The notes under the pieces: model-generated
Told to the model about the DNA's origin: nothing
Database searches by the model: none
Seen by the model: the letters and a program-made list of their open reading frames with translations, nothing else
Shown here: piece by piece, positions 1 through 9,598 of the stretch
Layout of the letters: each line of letters starts with the position of its first letter
How positions within the stretch are numbered: the stretch's first letter is position 1
Program-made: the position numbers and the translations under genes
Assembly (NCBI GenBank): GCA_026770585.1
Contig: MU646332.1
Location: 1,279,633-1,315,487 of the forward strand
From: Baffinella frigidus
Lineage: Eukaryota; Cryptophyceae; Cryptomonadales; Baffinellaceae
Reading direction: 5' to 3'
DNA: 35,855 bases

Positions 1-420
1 TAAAACCTCAACCTAAAACTCTTAACTACAACCCTAAACCCCGACCCTAAACCCCGACCCTAAACCCGAAACTCTAAACACTACACCCTAAACCCCAACA
101 CCCAAAACAATACAAACACAAACCCCAAACCCCAGATTCCAAAACACCCAAACACCAAAACCCTCAACCCTCAACCCTACACCCTACCATAACAAGTTCG
201 CCACGCTCTAGTAATCACCCACGCCCTGCACCCTACACCCTACACCCTACACCTTGCACCCTACACCCTACACCCTACACCCTACACCCTACACCCTACA
301 CCCTACACCCTACACCCTGAACCCTGAACCCTTCACCATACACCATACACCCTGAACTCTACACCCTAAATCCTAAGCCCCAAACCCCCCAAACCCCCCA
401 ATCAACACCGCCCTACTGAA
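1..420. repeat. Telomere-like array (CCCTAAA / CCCTACA)
   Basis: The segment is made of degenerate heptamers, mostly CCCTAAA at the left and CCCTACA from about 225 to 320, with variants such as CCCTGAA. It is not a clean terminal telomere: it is interrupted near 185-230, and coding sequence follows directly at 442. The C-rich strand is in the sense direction of the gene fragment at 442-594, so it is probably intron sequence of that gene. Confidence 0.85.
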
Positions 421-441
421 CTTGGATTTGGCGTTCGGCAG

Positions 442-594
442 GATGAGTTCCAGCAGCTTGCTCAGAATCCGGCAAACCCTAAACCCTAAACCCTAAACCC
501 TAAACCCTAAACCCTAAAGCAGGATGAGTTCGAGCAGCTGGCCCAGAATCCGTCCTCGGGAGACAAGAACATCATGGGCATGCAGCGAAAGTGA
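442..594 (+). CDS. 3' end of an unknown gene: two duplicated exons split by a telomeric intron
   Basis: Exon 442-471 follows an AG acceptor and reads DEFQQLAQNP. Exon 523-594 follows another AG, reads DEFEQLAQNP and continues through SSGDKNIMGMQRK to a TGA at 592-594. The first 30 bases of the exons are near-identical copies, both in phase 0. Between them lies a 51-base intron (472-522) that starts GCAAACCC, ends AAAGCAG and holds only CCCTAAA heptamers. The peptide is hydrophilic and helix-like, and no family is recognised. The gene must begin left of the window. It is possible that only the second exon is used, with the first an inactive copy. Confidence 0.5.
472..522 (+). repeat. 51-bp intron consisting only of CCCTAAA repeats, GC-AG ends
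   Basis: Six CCCTAAA units run from just after the GC donor (CCG|GCAAAC) to the acceptor (AAAGCAG|GAT). Removing it joins two phase-0 exons that are copies of each other. No other sequence is present between the splice sites. Confidence 0.6.
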
Positions 595-735
595 GCGGAC
601 TTTCCGGGGATAGGCCCGCCTCGGCAGACGTTGGAGCCATTGGCTGGCCTCGGATAGGCCTCAGAGTCTGAGACAGCGATGCTCACTTCCTGAGGTAGTG
701 AGGCTCACTTCCCGCGCTGGAAAGTGAGCCTCACT

Positions 736-853
736 ACAGGGGTGCCTCGCTCATAAGACAGCACCTCCTCCCAGGACCCTACAGCAGGCCCATGTCTAGG
801 GCCCTATGGCGGCCCTAGGCGGGGGGGCACTTTCTAATGAGCGAGGTATCCAT
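736..853. mobile_element. MITE-like family A copy 1
   Basis: An imperfect palindrome of about 118 bp. Its left arm reads acaggggtgcctcgctcata and its right arm is the complement ending in gcgaggtatcc. Poly-C and poly-G stretches and a GGGCCCTA core lie between them. It has no coding capacity, so it would need a transposase supplied elsewhere. Confidence 0.75.
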
Positions 854-1256
854 CTCGCACTCACTCTTGGGTCCAGGGGTATCTTGAATACCAGAACCCG
901 CACCCCTGTAGGAGGCAACAGTAGGTCTATCCCTAGGCCCCTGCGGTGGTCCAAGGGGAGGGGGGGGGTTCTTGCATTCGAGATACACAACGTGACGTTG
1001 GCACGAGGCGGGTGCGGGAACTACGTTTCAAAGTTCATGTTCATGCAGCCGAGTGGAAAGAGTGGCCTTGCATCTGGGGGCGTCACAGTGAGCCCACCAC
1101 CATCTTTCGGTCTCAACATGTGCCTTCCCGGTCGCGAAAACAACCAATGGTCCGGTTATTATGTTTCGGGTTCTTGTAACCCATATTTCCATGCACATGC
1201 GTTTAGGGGATCCTCGCGCATGAGGACACGCAGGGTTGCAGGTTGAGGGGCCCACA

Positions 1257-1370
1257 AGGGTACCTCGCTCATAAGAAACCACCACCCCCCCTAGGAGCAC
1301 CGTTGGACCCTAGGCATGGGCCTGCTGTAGGGTCCTAGGGGGGGGCGGCTTCTTATGAGAGGTACCCCTG
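1257..1370. mobile_element. MITE-like family A copy 2
   Basis: Arms gggtacctcgctcataagaa and ttcttatga(g)aggtaccc, with the core ccctaggcatgggcctgctg. The right arm has lost two bases of the consensus gagcgaggtacccctg. Confidence 0.8.
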
Positions 1371-1442
1371 AAGCGGGGGAAGGACACCTCGCCACGTGAA
1401 ACGACCGAGGGAGCCGCCCGGCCACGGCACCACCACCACATG

Positions 1443-1557
1443 GTTACCTCGCTCATAAGAAACTGCACCCCCCCCTGGGGCCACCATAGGGCCATAGGCG
1501 TAGGCCTACATAGGGTCCTAGGGGGGGGCGCTTGCGTATGAGCGAGGTACCCCTGTA
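1443..1557. mobile_element. MITE-like family A copy 3
   Basis: Arms gttacctcgctcataagaaa and tatgagcgaggtacccctgt around the usual CCCCCCC / GGGGGGG and tagggccatagg core. It lies only about 70 bp from copy 2 in the same orientation. Confidence 0.8.
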
Positions 1558-1761
1558 CAGGGATATCTGGACTAAGAACACCCCTGTTCGAGTCTCGACC
1601 GGTGCCTGTTTTCTTAAATTGGTACTAGCGGGTTGACTGGACGCAAGATTTAGTCAACCCCCTGGTACAAAATGAACAGCACGCAGGCCCCAAATCCGTA
1701 AGGGTTCTCACGTTATGGTTTTGTATCCCAGATATCCCTGTATGAGAGACAAAGAACGGCG

Positions 1762-2031
1762 TACAGGGGCACCTCGCTCATAAGATCCTCCCTCCTCCCT
1801 AGGACTCTACAGTAGCCCTACGCGTAGGGCCCTATGGTTGTCCCTACCACTAGCCCTTGGAGGTGGCTCAAAGAGTGCTCTGGAACAGAAATCCCCAGCG
1901 CCGATTTTGAACCGTAAAAAGGTCAACAGTAGACACAGACCCCCACATCGAAACAAAATCGCACTATTTGAGCCACCTCAAAGGTCTAGTGGTAGGGTGT
2001 GGGCGGTTTCTTATGAGTAAGGTACTATTGT
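1762..2031. mobile_element. Family A copy 4 with a second inverted repeat inside
   Basis: The outer arms are tacaggggcacctcgctcat at the left and ttatgagtaaggtactattg at the right. The centre is longer than in other copies because another inverted repeat sits in it, about 1842-1997. That repeat has arms reading CCCTACCACTAG...GGAGGTGGCTCAAA and TTTGAGCCACCT...CTAGTGGTAGGG. It may be a nested insertion or a longer subfamily. Confidence 0.65.
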
Positions 2032-2169
2032 GGGCACAAGGTAATTTGTAGGCCCCGTTGAACGGCGAACCAGCCAAGCCGCCAAAAGGGAAGGTGGGGG
2101 GGGGTTGGAAAGGGTGGTAGGGGGCGTCTTTAGTTGCGGCGGTAGGGAAGTGGAAAACGAGAGGAGGAA

Positions 2170-4210
2170 GACCCAGATCTTTTGTGTCTTTGAGATTTTT
2201 CGAGCTCCCAACACAGGCGAACACCAGAACTTATTCTGAAGAAAATCCATGCTTCCGTTTGGATCACATTCAAAGGCCATACAGCGGGAAAAAAATGGCC
2301 CGACATCGTTTACCTCCCCCGGAGAATGCAGCTGGCGAATTTTTGGGTCCAGAAAAGTATCTACATTTCCAAAAAAATTGGTGGAAAAAGGCCGAAAAAG
2401 TGCCGGAAAAGACACTTTTTCGACCCAGAAAATCGAAAAGGCACTTTTTTCAATTCAAATATTAAGGTCCACATTCAAAGTCCACGCCAAACCCGTCTTA
2501 CGTGGACGTTAATTATTTAACGACAGCACCACCACCGTTTTCTGTGGCCGTTAAATTTAACGTCCGCGCACTGACTGTCTCAAAATGGTGTGACCTTAAT
2601 TTCGAGTAAGCTCTGTACCAATACCACATGAGGGAAAAGCAGATGCACAGGGGGAAAAGCGAGTTTTATTAAGTTGATAAACTGACGGCACTCGCTTCGG
2701 GGAAAGATGATCGACCATTTAGGTCCTTAAAGTCTTTTAGGTTCTTCAAGCTCCCAACATAGGCGAACACCGAAAAATATTTTGTAAAAAGGCCATGCTT
2801 TCTTTCAGATCACATCTTGCTTTCTTTGAGACCTTCACGTTCTTTGAGCACCCAACATAGGAGGACACTGGAACATGTTCCGCTGGAAAGCCATGCTTCT
2901 TTTCGGATCAGGTCCTTTAGCTCCCACATTAAAATGCTCTCAACATGACCCAACGCCACGCCCTTTCGTAGAAATCCGTAGAAAGGATCCGCGGAGAAAG
3001 CATTTTTGCTTTCTGATCGCATCACATTCACCCCAGATCTTGCCGGTTCTCCATTTTTGATTTGTCAACTTTGAAATGAGTCAACCACCGGATCTTGGGA
3101 CACTGCCGAGATCCTCTGTACAGGGTGGCTTGATGTGATCCGAAAGAAAGCATGGCCTTTCTACAGAACCAGTTACGGCGTCCGCCTATGTTGGGAGCTC
3201 GAAGGATCTAAAGGATCTCAAGACCCTAGCTGCCCTCGACCACCCGGGAGGGTGGGTATGGCAAAACCAAAGGTGAACAGCCTCCCCTAAAGTTGTGGGA
3301 ATTGGATCCGTTAGTTTTGGAATCCAAGACTATTTCAAAACAGAGCAGGCTGGGACTTTTCAGTAGAGACATCCCTGTATCAGAAACGAATAACGGCGTA
3401 AGCTCCGTTAGACGACGAGCCAGCAACGCCGACAGACAACAGGGAAGGGGGGGAAGCAGTTGAAAAGGGTGGGAGGTGACGTAACAGTCCTTGGTCGTAA
3501 CATTAAGGGGATCCTTTAGGTCCTTTGGGTTCTTACGAAGGGGGATCCTTTAGGTCCTTTAGGTTCTTTAGTTTCTGTAGTTTTTTAAACTCCCACCATA
3601 GGCGGACACCGGGTCCTTTAGGTTCTTTAGGTTCTTCGAGCTCTCAACATAGGTGGACACCGAAACTTATCTTGCAGAAAAGCCATGCTTCCTTTTGGAT
3701 CACATCAGGCCCCCCAGACCCAGATCGTTAGGTCCTTTAGGTTCTTCGAGCTCATCTGTAGGTCCTTTAGGTTTGCCCAACGACACGCCCTTCCGTAGAA
3801 AGGACTGCAGAGAAAGCATTTTTGCTTTCGGACCGCGTTTAGCTCTCCAGTGTAGAGGCTCGTGAAAAGGGGATAAAGGGTGGTTCTCTTGGGGTGCTTG
3901 ATTTGATCCAGAAAATCGCGCTCGCCCACACACCGAACCCAAGTCAGCCTTGATGAGGCTCATGGTATCCCATGGTTGGAGCATAGGAGCTTCAGCCACG
4001 GATACCCCAGAGGAAACAGGATCCCAAAAGGCGAGATTGGTTGCGTGGGGGTGTGAGGTGAGATCAGCCAGATACCAAAGATGGGAGGAGAGAGATATGG
4101 TGGCAAATGTAAAGGTTTGCCCCAATGTACGGAAGTCAGCCCTTTAGGTCCTTCAGGTTCTTCGAGCTCCCCCAACATAGGCGGACACTGGAACTTATCT
4201 GCAGATGCCT
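2170..4210. repeat. Cluster of dispersed repeat family S
   Basis: About eight copies of an 80-100 bp unit occur here. The unit runs from ggtcctttaggttcttcgag through ctcccaacataggcggacac to a gaaagccatgctt...tttggatcacat end. Copies lie near 2180, 2725, 2820, 3612, 3727 and 4140, with partial copies near 3530, and an inverted copy at about 3130-3220. More lie at 20108-20180, 20450-20545 and 27690-27755. No coding sequence is supported from 2040 to 4480. The unit's role is unknown; it could be a degraded transposon or satellite-like repeat. Confidence 0.6.
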
Positions 4211-4385
4211 GTTCTCCACTTTTGATCTGTCAACTTTCGAATAAGTCAACCCAATCTTGACCTTGGAGCCATTTGCACGTGCTGCAATCGCCAGTTTCCC
4301 GCCATGGCGCGATCCAGCAAACGAGTCATGCCGACAGCCCAGAGCTAATAAAGGTACAGGGGTGACTCGAGGACAAGGACACGGT

Positions 4386-4420
4386 GGGATCAGAGTTGAG
4401 GGGACTTCATTAGCTGGCTG
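4386..4420 (-). repeat. Partial copy of the 3' end of the 4487-5017 gene
   Basis: The stretch ggatcagagttgaggggact and the following tcattagctggctg repeats 4486-4516 with a few changes. It lies just beyond the stop codon on the minus strand, so it is a short tandem copy of the terminal coding end and 3' flank. Confidence 0.55.
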
Positions 4421-4486
4421 TGATGCACACGCTGGCACCATCGAGCGGGGAGGCAAGAACTGACACGGAAATGGTGGATCGGAGGA

Positions 4487-5017
4487 TCAGAGTTGAAGGG
4501 ACTTCATAAGCTGGCTTACTTCATCCCGCGGAGCCTTATCATCGAGGAGCTTGAACATCTGTTCAAGCTCGCGGAGACGGCTCCTCTTGTACACGCCGCT
4601 CGGCAGCAGCAGCACCCGCGCTTTCTCGCGCGCAGCCTTCTCTCTCATGTCCTCTACCAGCGCCTCGGCATGCTCCACGCCTGTTGTTTTTGCTGGCCTG
4701 CTGTACGGAGCCGCGGCGTCGCGCCGGTGTGCACGGTGCCGCCTGCTCTCGTTACTGCTGTCTGGTTTCCTGGACCTTGGCGTCGCAGAGAGGACCCACG
4801 GTTCGCTCCACGCTGGACCGGGTTCCGGTGACTTCGACGGCACAAAGAGGACCCACGGTTCGCTCCACGCTGGATTGGGCGCCAGTGCCGACCACCCGGA
4901 GCTGGCCGCGGTGGCAGCAACGTCCTTGATTCCCCGCGGGCTGGACAGTAAATCCATGGATTCGTCCAGCGGGCTGTTTGGCATCAAGTGTCTATCCAAT
5001 TCATCCCCTAGAACCAT
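4487..5017 (-). CDS. Possible helical protein, unknown family
   Basis: An open frame of 176 codons runs from an ATG at 5015-5017 to a stop at 4487-4489. The C-terminal half is rich in charged residues with heptad-like spacing (EALVEDMREKAAREKARV, then SRLRELEQMFKLLDDKAP) and is probably an alpha-helical coiled coil. The N-terminal half holds a short internal duplication of PAWSEPWVL. The true start could be an upstream exon. It is divergent from the gene at 5187 with about 170 bp between them, which may be a shared promoter region. The opposite strand is also open here as an antisense frame of the 5187 exon, but that has poor composition. No function can be assigned. Confidence 0.45.
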   Translation of the reverse strand: MVLGDELDRHLMPNSPLDESMDLLSSPRGIKDVAATAASSGWSALAPNPAWSEPWVLFVPSKSPEPGPAWSEPWVLSATPRSRKPDSSNESRRHRAHRRDAAAPYSRPAKTTGVEHAEALVEDMREKAAREKARVLLLPSGVYKRSRLRELEQMFKLLDDKAPRDEVSQLMKSLQL

Positions 5018-5186
5018 TCTTCAACAACCAGTTCATGTGAAAAGTACCGTTGGAATCCATTTTTTAGCGATTCTGGTCAAAGTACAAACAAAACACCCAG
5101 ATCTTGCCGGTTCTCCACTTTTCATCTGTCAACTTTTGAATGAGTCAACCCAGGACGTTGGAACCATTGATTCGGCTGAGGGGTCA
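5018..5186. promoter_or_regulatory. Short spacer between divergent starts
   Basis: The two opposed start codons are 169 bp apart. The spacer includes cagatcttgccggttctcca and a TCTGTCAACTTTTGAATGAGTCAACC motif that also occurs near 3040-3085 and 4215-4255, so part of it is a dispersed repeat. No TATA box was recognised. The promoter role is inferred from position only. Confidence 0.3.
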
Positions 5187-8100
5187 ATGGTGCGATCCAA
5201 TTTAGCCGCGGTGCTGGGCAGCACGGCAGCAGCTCTTCTGGTCGCCGTGGCACTGGTGGCGTCATCGAGCTCTCGGACCGAGCTTGAGTTCGCCAACGCT
5301 AACGATTATCTCGACGGCTACGTGTGGGAGGCGCCGTACCCGGGGGCTGGGCCTGAGACTCCCGTGTGGGACAGAACCCCCACGTCCGTTGGCCAAGGGG
5401 GAGAAACGGTGAACAACCCCGAGCACCAGGTGATGTCCCGCGTCTCAAGCCCCCCTGGCCTCACTTTTGCACCCCGAGTCTCATGCCCCTGGCTGCTGCT
5501 TTGTTTTGTTTTTGGCACCTCACAGCTGAGAGAGGTTTCGTGGCTGAGGGGGGCTCCGGCCGCTTAGACAAGTGACTCACCACTGCTACCTTGCCACCAA
5601 AATCTATGGAGATCTGCCCCTGTGCTGCTCCTTACGCACCGAGTTTCACGCCCCCTGCGCTTCTATTTGTTTTTGGCATCTCTCCATGGCTGAGGGGGAT
5701 TCCGGGTTCGCTGATCAGGAACACAACGTTCTTGCCCACGTCGACTTCCCCGACTACGCGCATGGGCAGCGCTTCCAGGGCCTGGCACAGACCCCGCAGC
5801 GCGGATACCGCGCGGCGCTCCGCCGCCGTGCAGTGCCCGCAGGGAAGACGTTTGCCCGCACCCCGTTGCGTGTCGCGGCTGGCAACAAGCTCTGGGTCGG
5901 GCAGCCGCCCAAGTACCTCCCCCCCGACGGGGACTACCCCGGAGGCGCGACGGGGATCCCGCTGGACGGGTACCTGGCGTACGAGACAGGCTGGGGCAAC
6001 GACGGGCCGTTCCACGGCGACCTCGCGCCCCTCCAGGAGGCGGGCGTCGCGAAGTCGCCTGTGGCGCAGACGCTCCGCCAGCAGTTTCCGGTAATGCTCC
6101 TTTTTCTTCTCCTTCTTCTTCTTCTTCCTCTTCTTGTTCTGGTTCTTGTTCTTGTTCTTGTTCTTGTTCTTGTTCTTGTTCTTGTTCTTGTTCTTGTTCT
6201 TGTTCTTCTTCTTTATTAATCTCGATACAGGTCCTAGGTAGGCCCTTGCGCCTTGAGTTGAGTGATACAAAAGTCTCAGGTGCTGCTCGTGTCCCTGTCC
6301 TCGTTCCTTGATTCGGGGCCCGTATGCAAGCCATTCTCGGAGGAAATTGCAAACCAGCCTATTTGCTGTATCGATATGTTGCCCCGTAAGTAACAGTCTA
6401 ACCAGCATCTGGCCAGCATCTGGCAGCTGTGGGTGCGTGTCTGTGGGTGCTCGGTAACGGGCATCTTTGTTGGGACATTTGTTGCATGCGCTTATAGATT
6501 TGCTACATGAACGCCACTGTTAGCTGCTCGGAGAAGGGAATGTGCGAAGCCTACATGTTCTCAACCGCTGCCAGATGACACGTTGAAAGGGAGACGGCCT
6601 AAATTCCGAGTAGTCAAGCCTACGGTATTGACTACGGTAGGCCGTAGAGCCCCTCCTAGGGTCCACACGCCCGGGTTTCGCGTAGAGGCCCTCAAAATGC
6701 CCTACGACCTACCGTAGTCAATACCGTAGACCCTATTTTCAGGTTGTTACCCCAGGAAAGTCACCATGTTCCACCCCTCGGGGTTCCCCCCCCTCAACCC
6801 CCCCCCCCCCCACAAGGCGCGGATGCAGCAGAAGTGGGTCGGGCAGCCGCCCAAGTACCTCCCCCCCGACGGGGACTACCCCGGAGGCGCGACGGGGATC
6901 CCGCTGGATGGGTATCTGGCGTACGAGACTGGCTGGGGCAACGATGGGCCGTTCCACGGGGAGCTCGCGCCCCTGCAGGTCCGAGCTCGTCCACACTCCC
7001 CGCATGTTTGCACACAGGCTGTAGTGGAATTGTGGCGGCGACGTTTGCGCATAGGCTGTAGTGGAACAGTGGCGGTGACCCCTCGGGTTGACGGGCCGTT
7101 CCACGGCGAGCTCGCGACCATTCAGATCCGAGCGCATCCGCAGTCTTCCGCAGACACAAACGTGGGCCACATTTTTCGAAAGCCATTTTTTTTTTGTGGC
7201 ACTAGAGGCCTGGATTTTTTTGCACACGGGATGTAGCGCACCCGTGGCGGCGATTTGTGGCGCCTGCGAGGTTGCGCGGCGATGCGGGATGGGTCGGATC
7301 CTCTCTCTCTCGCTCTCTCTCGCTCTCTCTCTCTGTCTCCCTCTGTCTCTCTCTGTCTCGCTCTCTCGCCCTCGCGCGCGCGCTCTCTCTCTCTCTCTCG
7401 CTCTCTCTCTCTCTCACAGACACACACACACACGCTCACGACCCCCCCCCCGACGCGAAACAGGAGGCGGGCGTCGCGAAGTCCCCTTCGGTCCAGACCC
7501 TGGCATCGATCATGGACCCGGGATACAAGCCGCACCCCTTCAACGATTGGGCGCTCGGGAACCAGGTCCGCCCACGACCCCTATTCAATTTGACGAGACC
7601 GGAAGTCAATGCCCCGGGGTTCGGGTGCAAACCCGTCAACTTTTGGAGTGAAAACGACCAGTCAACCCTGGTGGTTGCGCTTGCCTCATAACTGTTCTCA
7701 ACCGCTTCCCTGGAAATGTTCTGAACCCCTTCCACAGCCCGGAAGCATGTGCACGGCAGCCTGTCTTGCGCGGTTATGCGGCTTGGAAGCGCAGGCCGTG
7801 TGGTGTGATATCTGTGAGGGGCAGCCTGGGATAGCCCCCCACTGTCCCTTAATTGGCGAGTAGCCGCATACGCTCCTACCTAGGCCGGTAGGTAGGGGCC
7901 TACGACCTGCTGGGGGACAATTATGGCCCGCTCGCCAGTGAAGGGATAGGCAGTGGCTCAACACGTGTGTGACTGGTGGTGACTGGCGCAGCGGGCGGGC
8001 CTCGACACCACCTACGACCCTCGGATGTGGGAGCAAGCCGACCCGCCCATCGACAACGCCAACCTCGGGAAGATCACGTGCATCATGGGCATGGATTGCA

Positions 8101-9093
8101 TGGATGATACCTACCAGGTCTGCCCCCCCCTCCACACCCTTCAATTTTTCGGGGACATCCTTCAATTTTTCTGGGTTTCCGCCCCCCCCCCGGATTTCCA
8201 ACGGATTTCCCCCGGATTTGTGAGAATTTGTGAGGATGTGTGAGGATTTTTGCAGATCGTTTCCTGTGTATGTGTATGCTCATCAACGACACCTCCAGGG
8301 GAACCTCGCTCATAAGAGACCGCCCCCCCCCCTATCATAGGGCCCTAGACATAGTACTGTAGGGTCCTAGGTGGGGCGGTTTCTTGTGAGCGAGGTACCC
8401 CTGCACCAGGTCGCCTCTTCAAACCCACACGCCCCTCTCTGTCGCGTACCGGCGTCGCTCGAAACAGTGGCGCATGGCGCATGGCGCATGGACCACTCCT
8501 GCTGCAGTAGGAGCCGGAACGCTACCCGAATCGTGTCTCACGGAACCCCTTGTGTTCCGTTACTGAAGCACGTGTCAGGTCTGAAACACGTGTCAGGTTT
8601 GCTGAAACACGTGCCAAGTCTTGAGGGACATGTCACGTCGAGGCTTGGAGCCGTTTGACCATTTAGCACCAAGCAACTTTCCACTCAACTATCTTAGTAC
8701 CCTCAAGTTATCCCGGACTCATAACCTGTGAGTCTAGGATAACCACCCACACGGAGCCTACCTTGGGCCTGACAAAATGAGCCTAGAACCACCCCAGGAG
8801 CGGTGCGTGCCCGGGGCAACCCCTGCATACATGGGTACCTCGCTCATAAGAAACCTCCCCCCCCTAGGACAACCTCAGGACCCTAGGCACGGTCCTACTG
8901 TAGGGTCCTAGGGGGGGGGGCGGTTTCTTACGAGCGAGGTACCCCGGTAGTTTCGGGCACCTTCTGCAGAGAACTGAAGTCTCGCTGGGCGATGGGACAG
9001 GGTGGCGTGCACGACAACGGGAACCAGCTCTACGATAACTACCCCATGGGGTCGCTGGACCGCAACTCGGATCGCTCGGTTGGCGCCTACTGA
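5187..9093 (+). CDS. Membrane-anchored or secreted protein of unknown family, six exons
   Basis: Exons 5187-5429, 5719-6090, 6832-6978, 7464-7565, 7992-8117 and 8980-9093 give 367 residues. All introns are GT-AG and phase 0. The ATG is followed by a hydrophobic stretch at residues 7-25 (a signal peptide or anchor), then an acidic and aromatic region. The body is rich in Gly, Pro, Asp and Trp, for example WVGQPPKYLPPDGDYPGG and AYETGWGNDGPFHG. Two Cys lie near the end (ITCIMGMDCMDD). Exon 2 already contains the sequence of exon 3 and the start of exon 4, so the full model carries a 49-residue duplication; isoforms lacking exon 3 would stay in frame. No known domain was recognised. The final exon uses the acceptor at 8978-8979; other AGs nearby give stops. 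A family A element begins 7 bp after the stop. Confidence 0.75.
5466..5700 (+). repeat. Tandem duplication within intron 1
   Basis: Two copies of about 90 bp share caccccgagtctcatgcccc, a ttttgtttttggcac stretch and a ggctgagggggnt end, at about 5468-5555 and 5637-5702. They fill most of the 289-bp intron. Confidence 0.6.
6100..6212 (+). repeat. CTTGTT hexamer microsatellite in intron 2
   Basis: TTCTTC passes into at least a dozen copies of CTTGTT, directly after the donor at 6091. The sense strand is pyrimidine-rich. The open frames across it translate to runs of Leu/Val or Asn/Lys and are artefacts. Confidence 0.9.
6205..6270. repeat. Dispersed repeat, copy 1 of 2
   Basis: tcttctttattaatctcgat followed by acaggtcctaggtaggccct and ttgcgccttgagt recurs at 19665-19722 in the same orientation, there inside another intron. 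It is too short to classify. Confidence 0.55.
6585..6755. mobile_element. MITE-like family B copy 1
   Basis: Arms of about 60 bp read gacggcctaaa, then caagcctacggtattgacta and cggtaggccgtag at the left. The complement (ctacgacctaccgtagtcaa...taccgtag) lies at the right, and a CCTAGGGTCC core sits between. It lies in intron 2 of the 5187 gene. A second copy is at 11668-11832. Confidence 0.7.
7091..7138 (+). repeat. Partial copy of the end of exon 3 inside intron 3
   Basis: gacgggccgttccacggcga gctcgcg...cattcag|atccgagc repeats the exon 3 3' end and the first intron bases (GTCCGAGC). The donor GT has changed to AT, so the copy is probably not spliced. It lies 110 bp downstream of the original. 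Confidence 0.7.
7304..7432 (+). repeat. CT-rich microsatellite followed by CA repeat
   Basis: Long (CT)n with CG and TG interruptions, then CACACA, just upstream of the acceptor at 7462-7463. In the sense direction it provides a very long polypyrimidine tract. Confidence 0.9.
7855..7960. repeat. Inverted repeat with CCTACCTAGGCCGGTAGGTAGG centre
   Basis: The palindromic centre lies at about 7874-7900. Related CCTACGGTAGGGGCC palindromes flanked by gagtggcca or caagtggcca occur near 11305-11385, 22850-22945 and 24268-24320, so this is probably another small element family. Confidence 0.45.
8296..8404. mobile_element. MITE-like family A copy 5, in intron 5
   Basis: Arms caggggaacctcgctcataa and ttgtgagcgaggtacccctg around a CCCCCCCC / GGTGGGG and tagggccctagacatagtac core. 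It lies inside intron 5 (8118-8979) of the 5187 gene. Confidence 0.85.
8830..8948. mobile_element. MITE-like family A copy 6, ending at the 3' part of intron 5
   Basis: Arms atgggtacctcgctcataag and cttacgagcgaggtaccccg. It stops about 30 bp before the last exon of the 5187 gene. Family A right ends read (C)CCCTGTAG in several copies, so an insertion can bring its own candidate AG acceptor. Confidence 0.85.
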
Positions 9094-9099
9094 ATGTCC

Positions 9100-9220
9100 T
9101 ACAGGGGTACCTCGCTCATCAGAAACCGGCCTCCCCCTAGGACAACCTTAGGACCCTAGGCATGGTCCTACTGTAGGGTCCTAGGGGGGGGCGGTTTCTT
9201 ATGTGCGAGGCACCCCTGTA
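9100..9220. mobile_element. MITE-like family A copy 7
   Basis: Arms tacaggggtacctcgctcat and atgtgcgaggcacccctgta. It begins 7 bp after the stop codon of the 5187 gene, so it probably lies in the 3' untranslated region. Confidence 0.85.
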
Positions 9221-9240
9221 CGACTAGCTGGAGCTGGCCT

Positions 9241-9309
9241 GGTGAGAGTGAGAGTGAGCGAGAGTGAGAGTGGGAGTGGGAGTGAGAGTGGGAGTGGGAG
9301 TGAGAGTGA
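9241..9309. repeat. GAGAGTGAGAGTGG microsatellite
   Basis: Irregular repeats of gagagtgagagtgggagtgg occupy about 70 bp between two family A elements. Confidence 0.85.
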
Positions 9310-9410
9310 CAAATTAGATCGGGGTCGGATGAGATTCCCACGTGCTTGAAGAGTACACTAAACAAACCAAGCCTTGCACGTCCACCGCTTGCCACTTACA
9401 TGGGTACACT

Positions 9411-9531
9411 TACAGGGGTACCTCGCGCCTAAGACGCCCCCCCCCCGACTAGGACCATCATAGGGCCCTAGGCATAGGCCTACTGTAGGGTCCTAGCCAG
9501 GGAGGGGTGTTATGAGCGAAGTACCCCTGTA
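9411..9531. mobile_element. MITE-like family A copy 8
   Basis: Arms tacaggggtacctcgcgcct and tatgagcgaagtacccctgt with the common core. The right arm has a damaged GGGGGGG run (gccagggagg). Confidence 0.8.
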
Positions 9532-9552
9532 GCACCTCGAGGGCTGCGTTTG

Positions 9553-9598
9553 TGGGTATCTAGGCTCGAAGGGCACCTATGGACGCAAGGTTATGAGG
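9553..9598. repeat. Dispersed repeat H, copy 1 of 3
   Basis: gtgggtatctaggctcgaag then ggcacctatggacgcaaggt. A second copy is at 28592-28632 and an inverted copy at about 29531-29573. It is short, with no coding sense. Confidence 0.6.

Larger units (their letters stand above)
595..1760. other. Gene-free stretch with family A elements
   Basis: No exon with a supported splice frame was seen on either strand. The stretch holds three family A elements, a short direct repeat of gaggctcacttcc / gtgagcctcacta near 665-738, and at about 1600-1660 a sequence with the GTTGACT...AGTCAACC inverted motif seen again at 16064-16142. The translated frames across the family A elements are low-complexity and not gene-like. 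Confidence 0.55.

Noticed and set aside
1-420. A true chromosome end
   Set aside because: The heptamers are degenerate and followed at once by exons; similar arrays occur at more than ten internal places.
4551-5567. Plus-strand 338-codon frame beginning upstream of 5187
   Set aside because: The part before 5187 is antisense to the 4487-5017 frame and compositionally poor. The ATG at 5187 gives an immediate signal-type sequence, and the frame beyond the donor at 5430 is intron.
5632-6408. Minus-strand open frame of 258 codons over the 5719-6090 exon and CTTGTT repeat
   Set aside because: It is antisense to a well-supported exon and runs through Lys/Asn-rich microsatellite translation.
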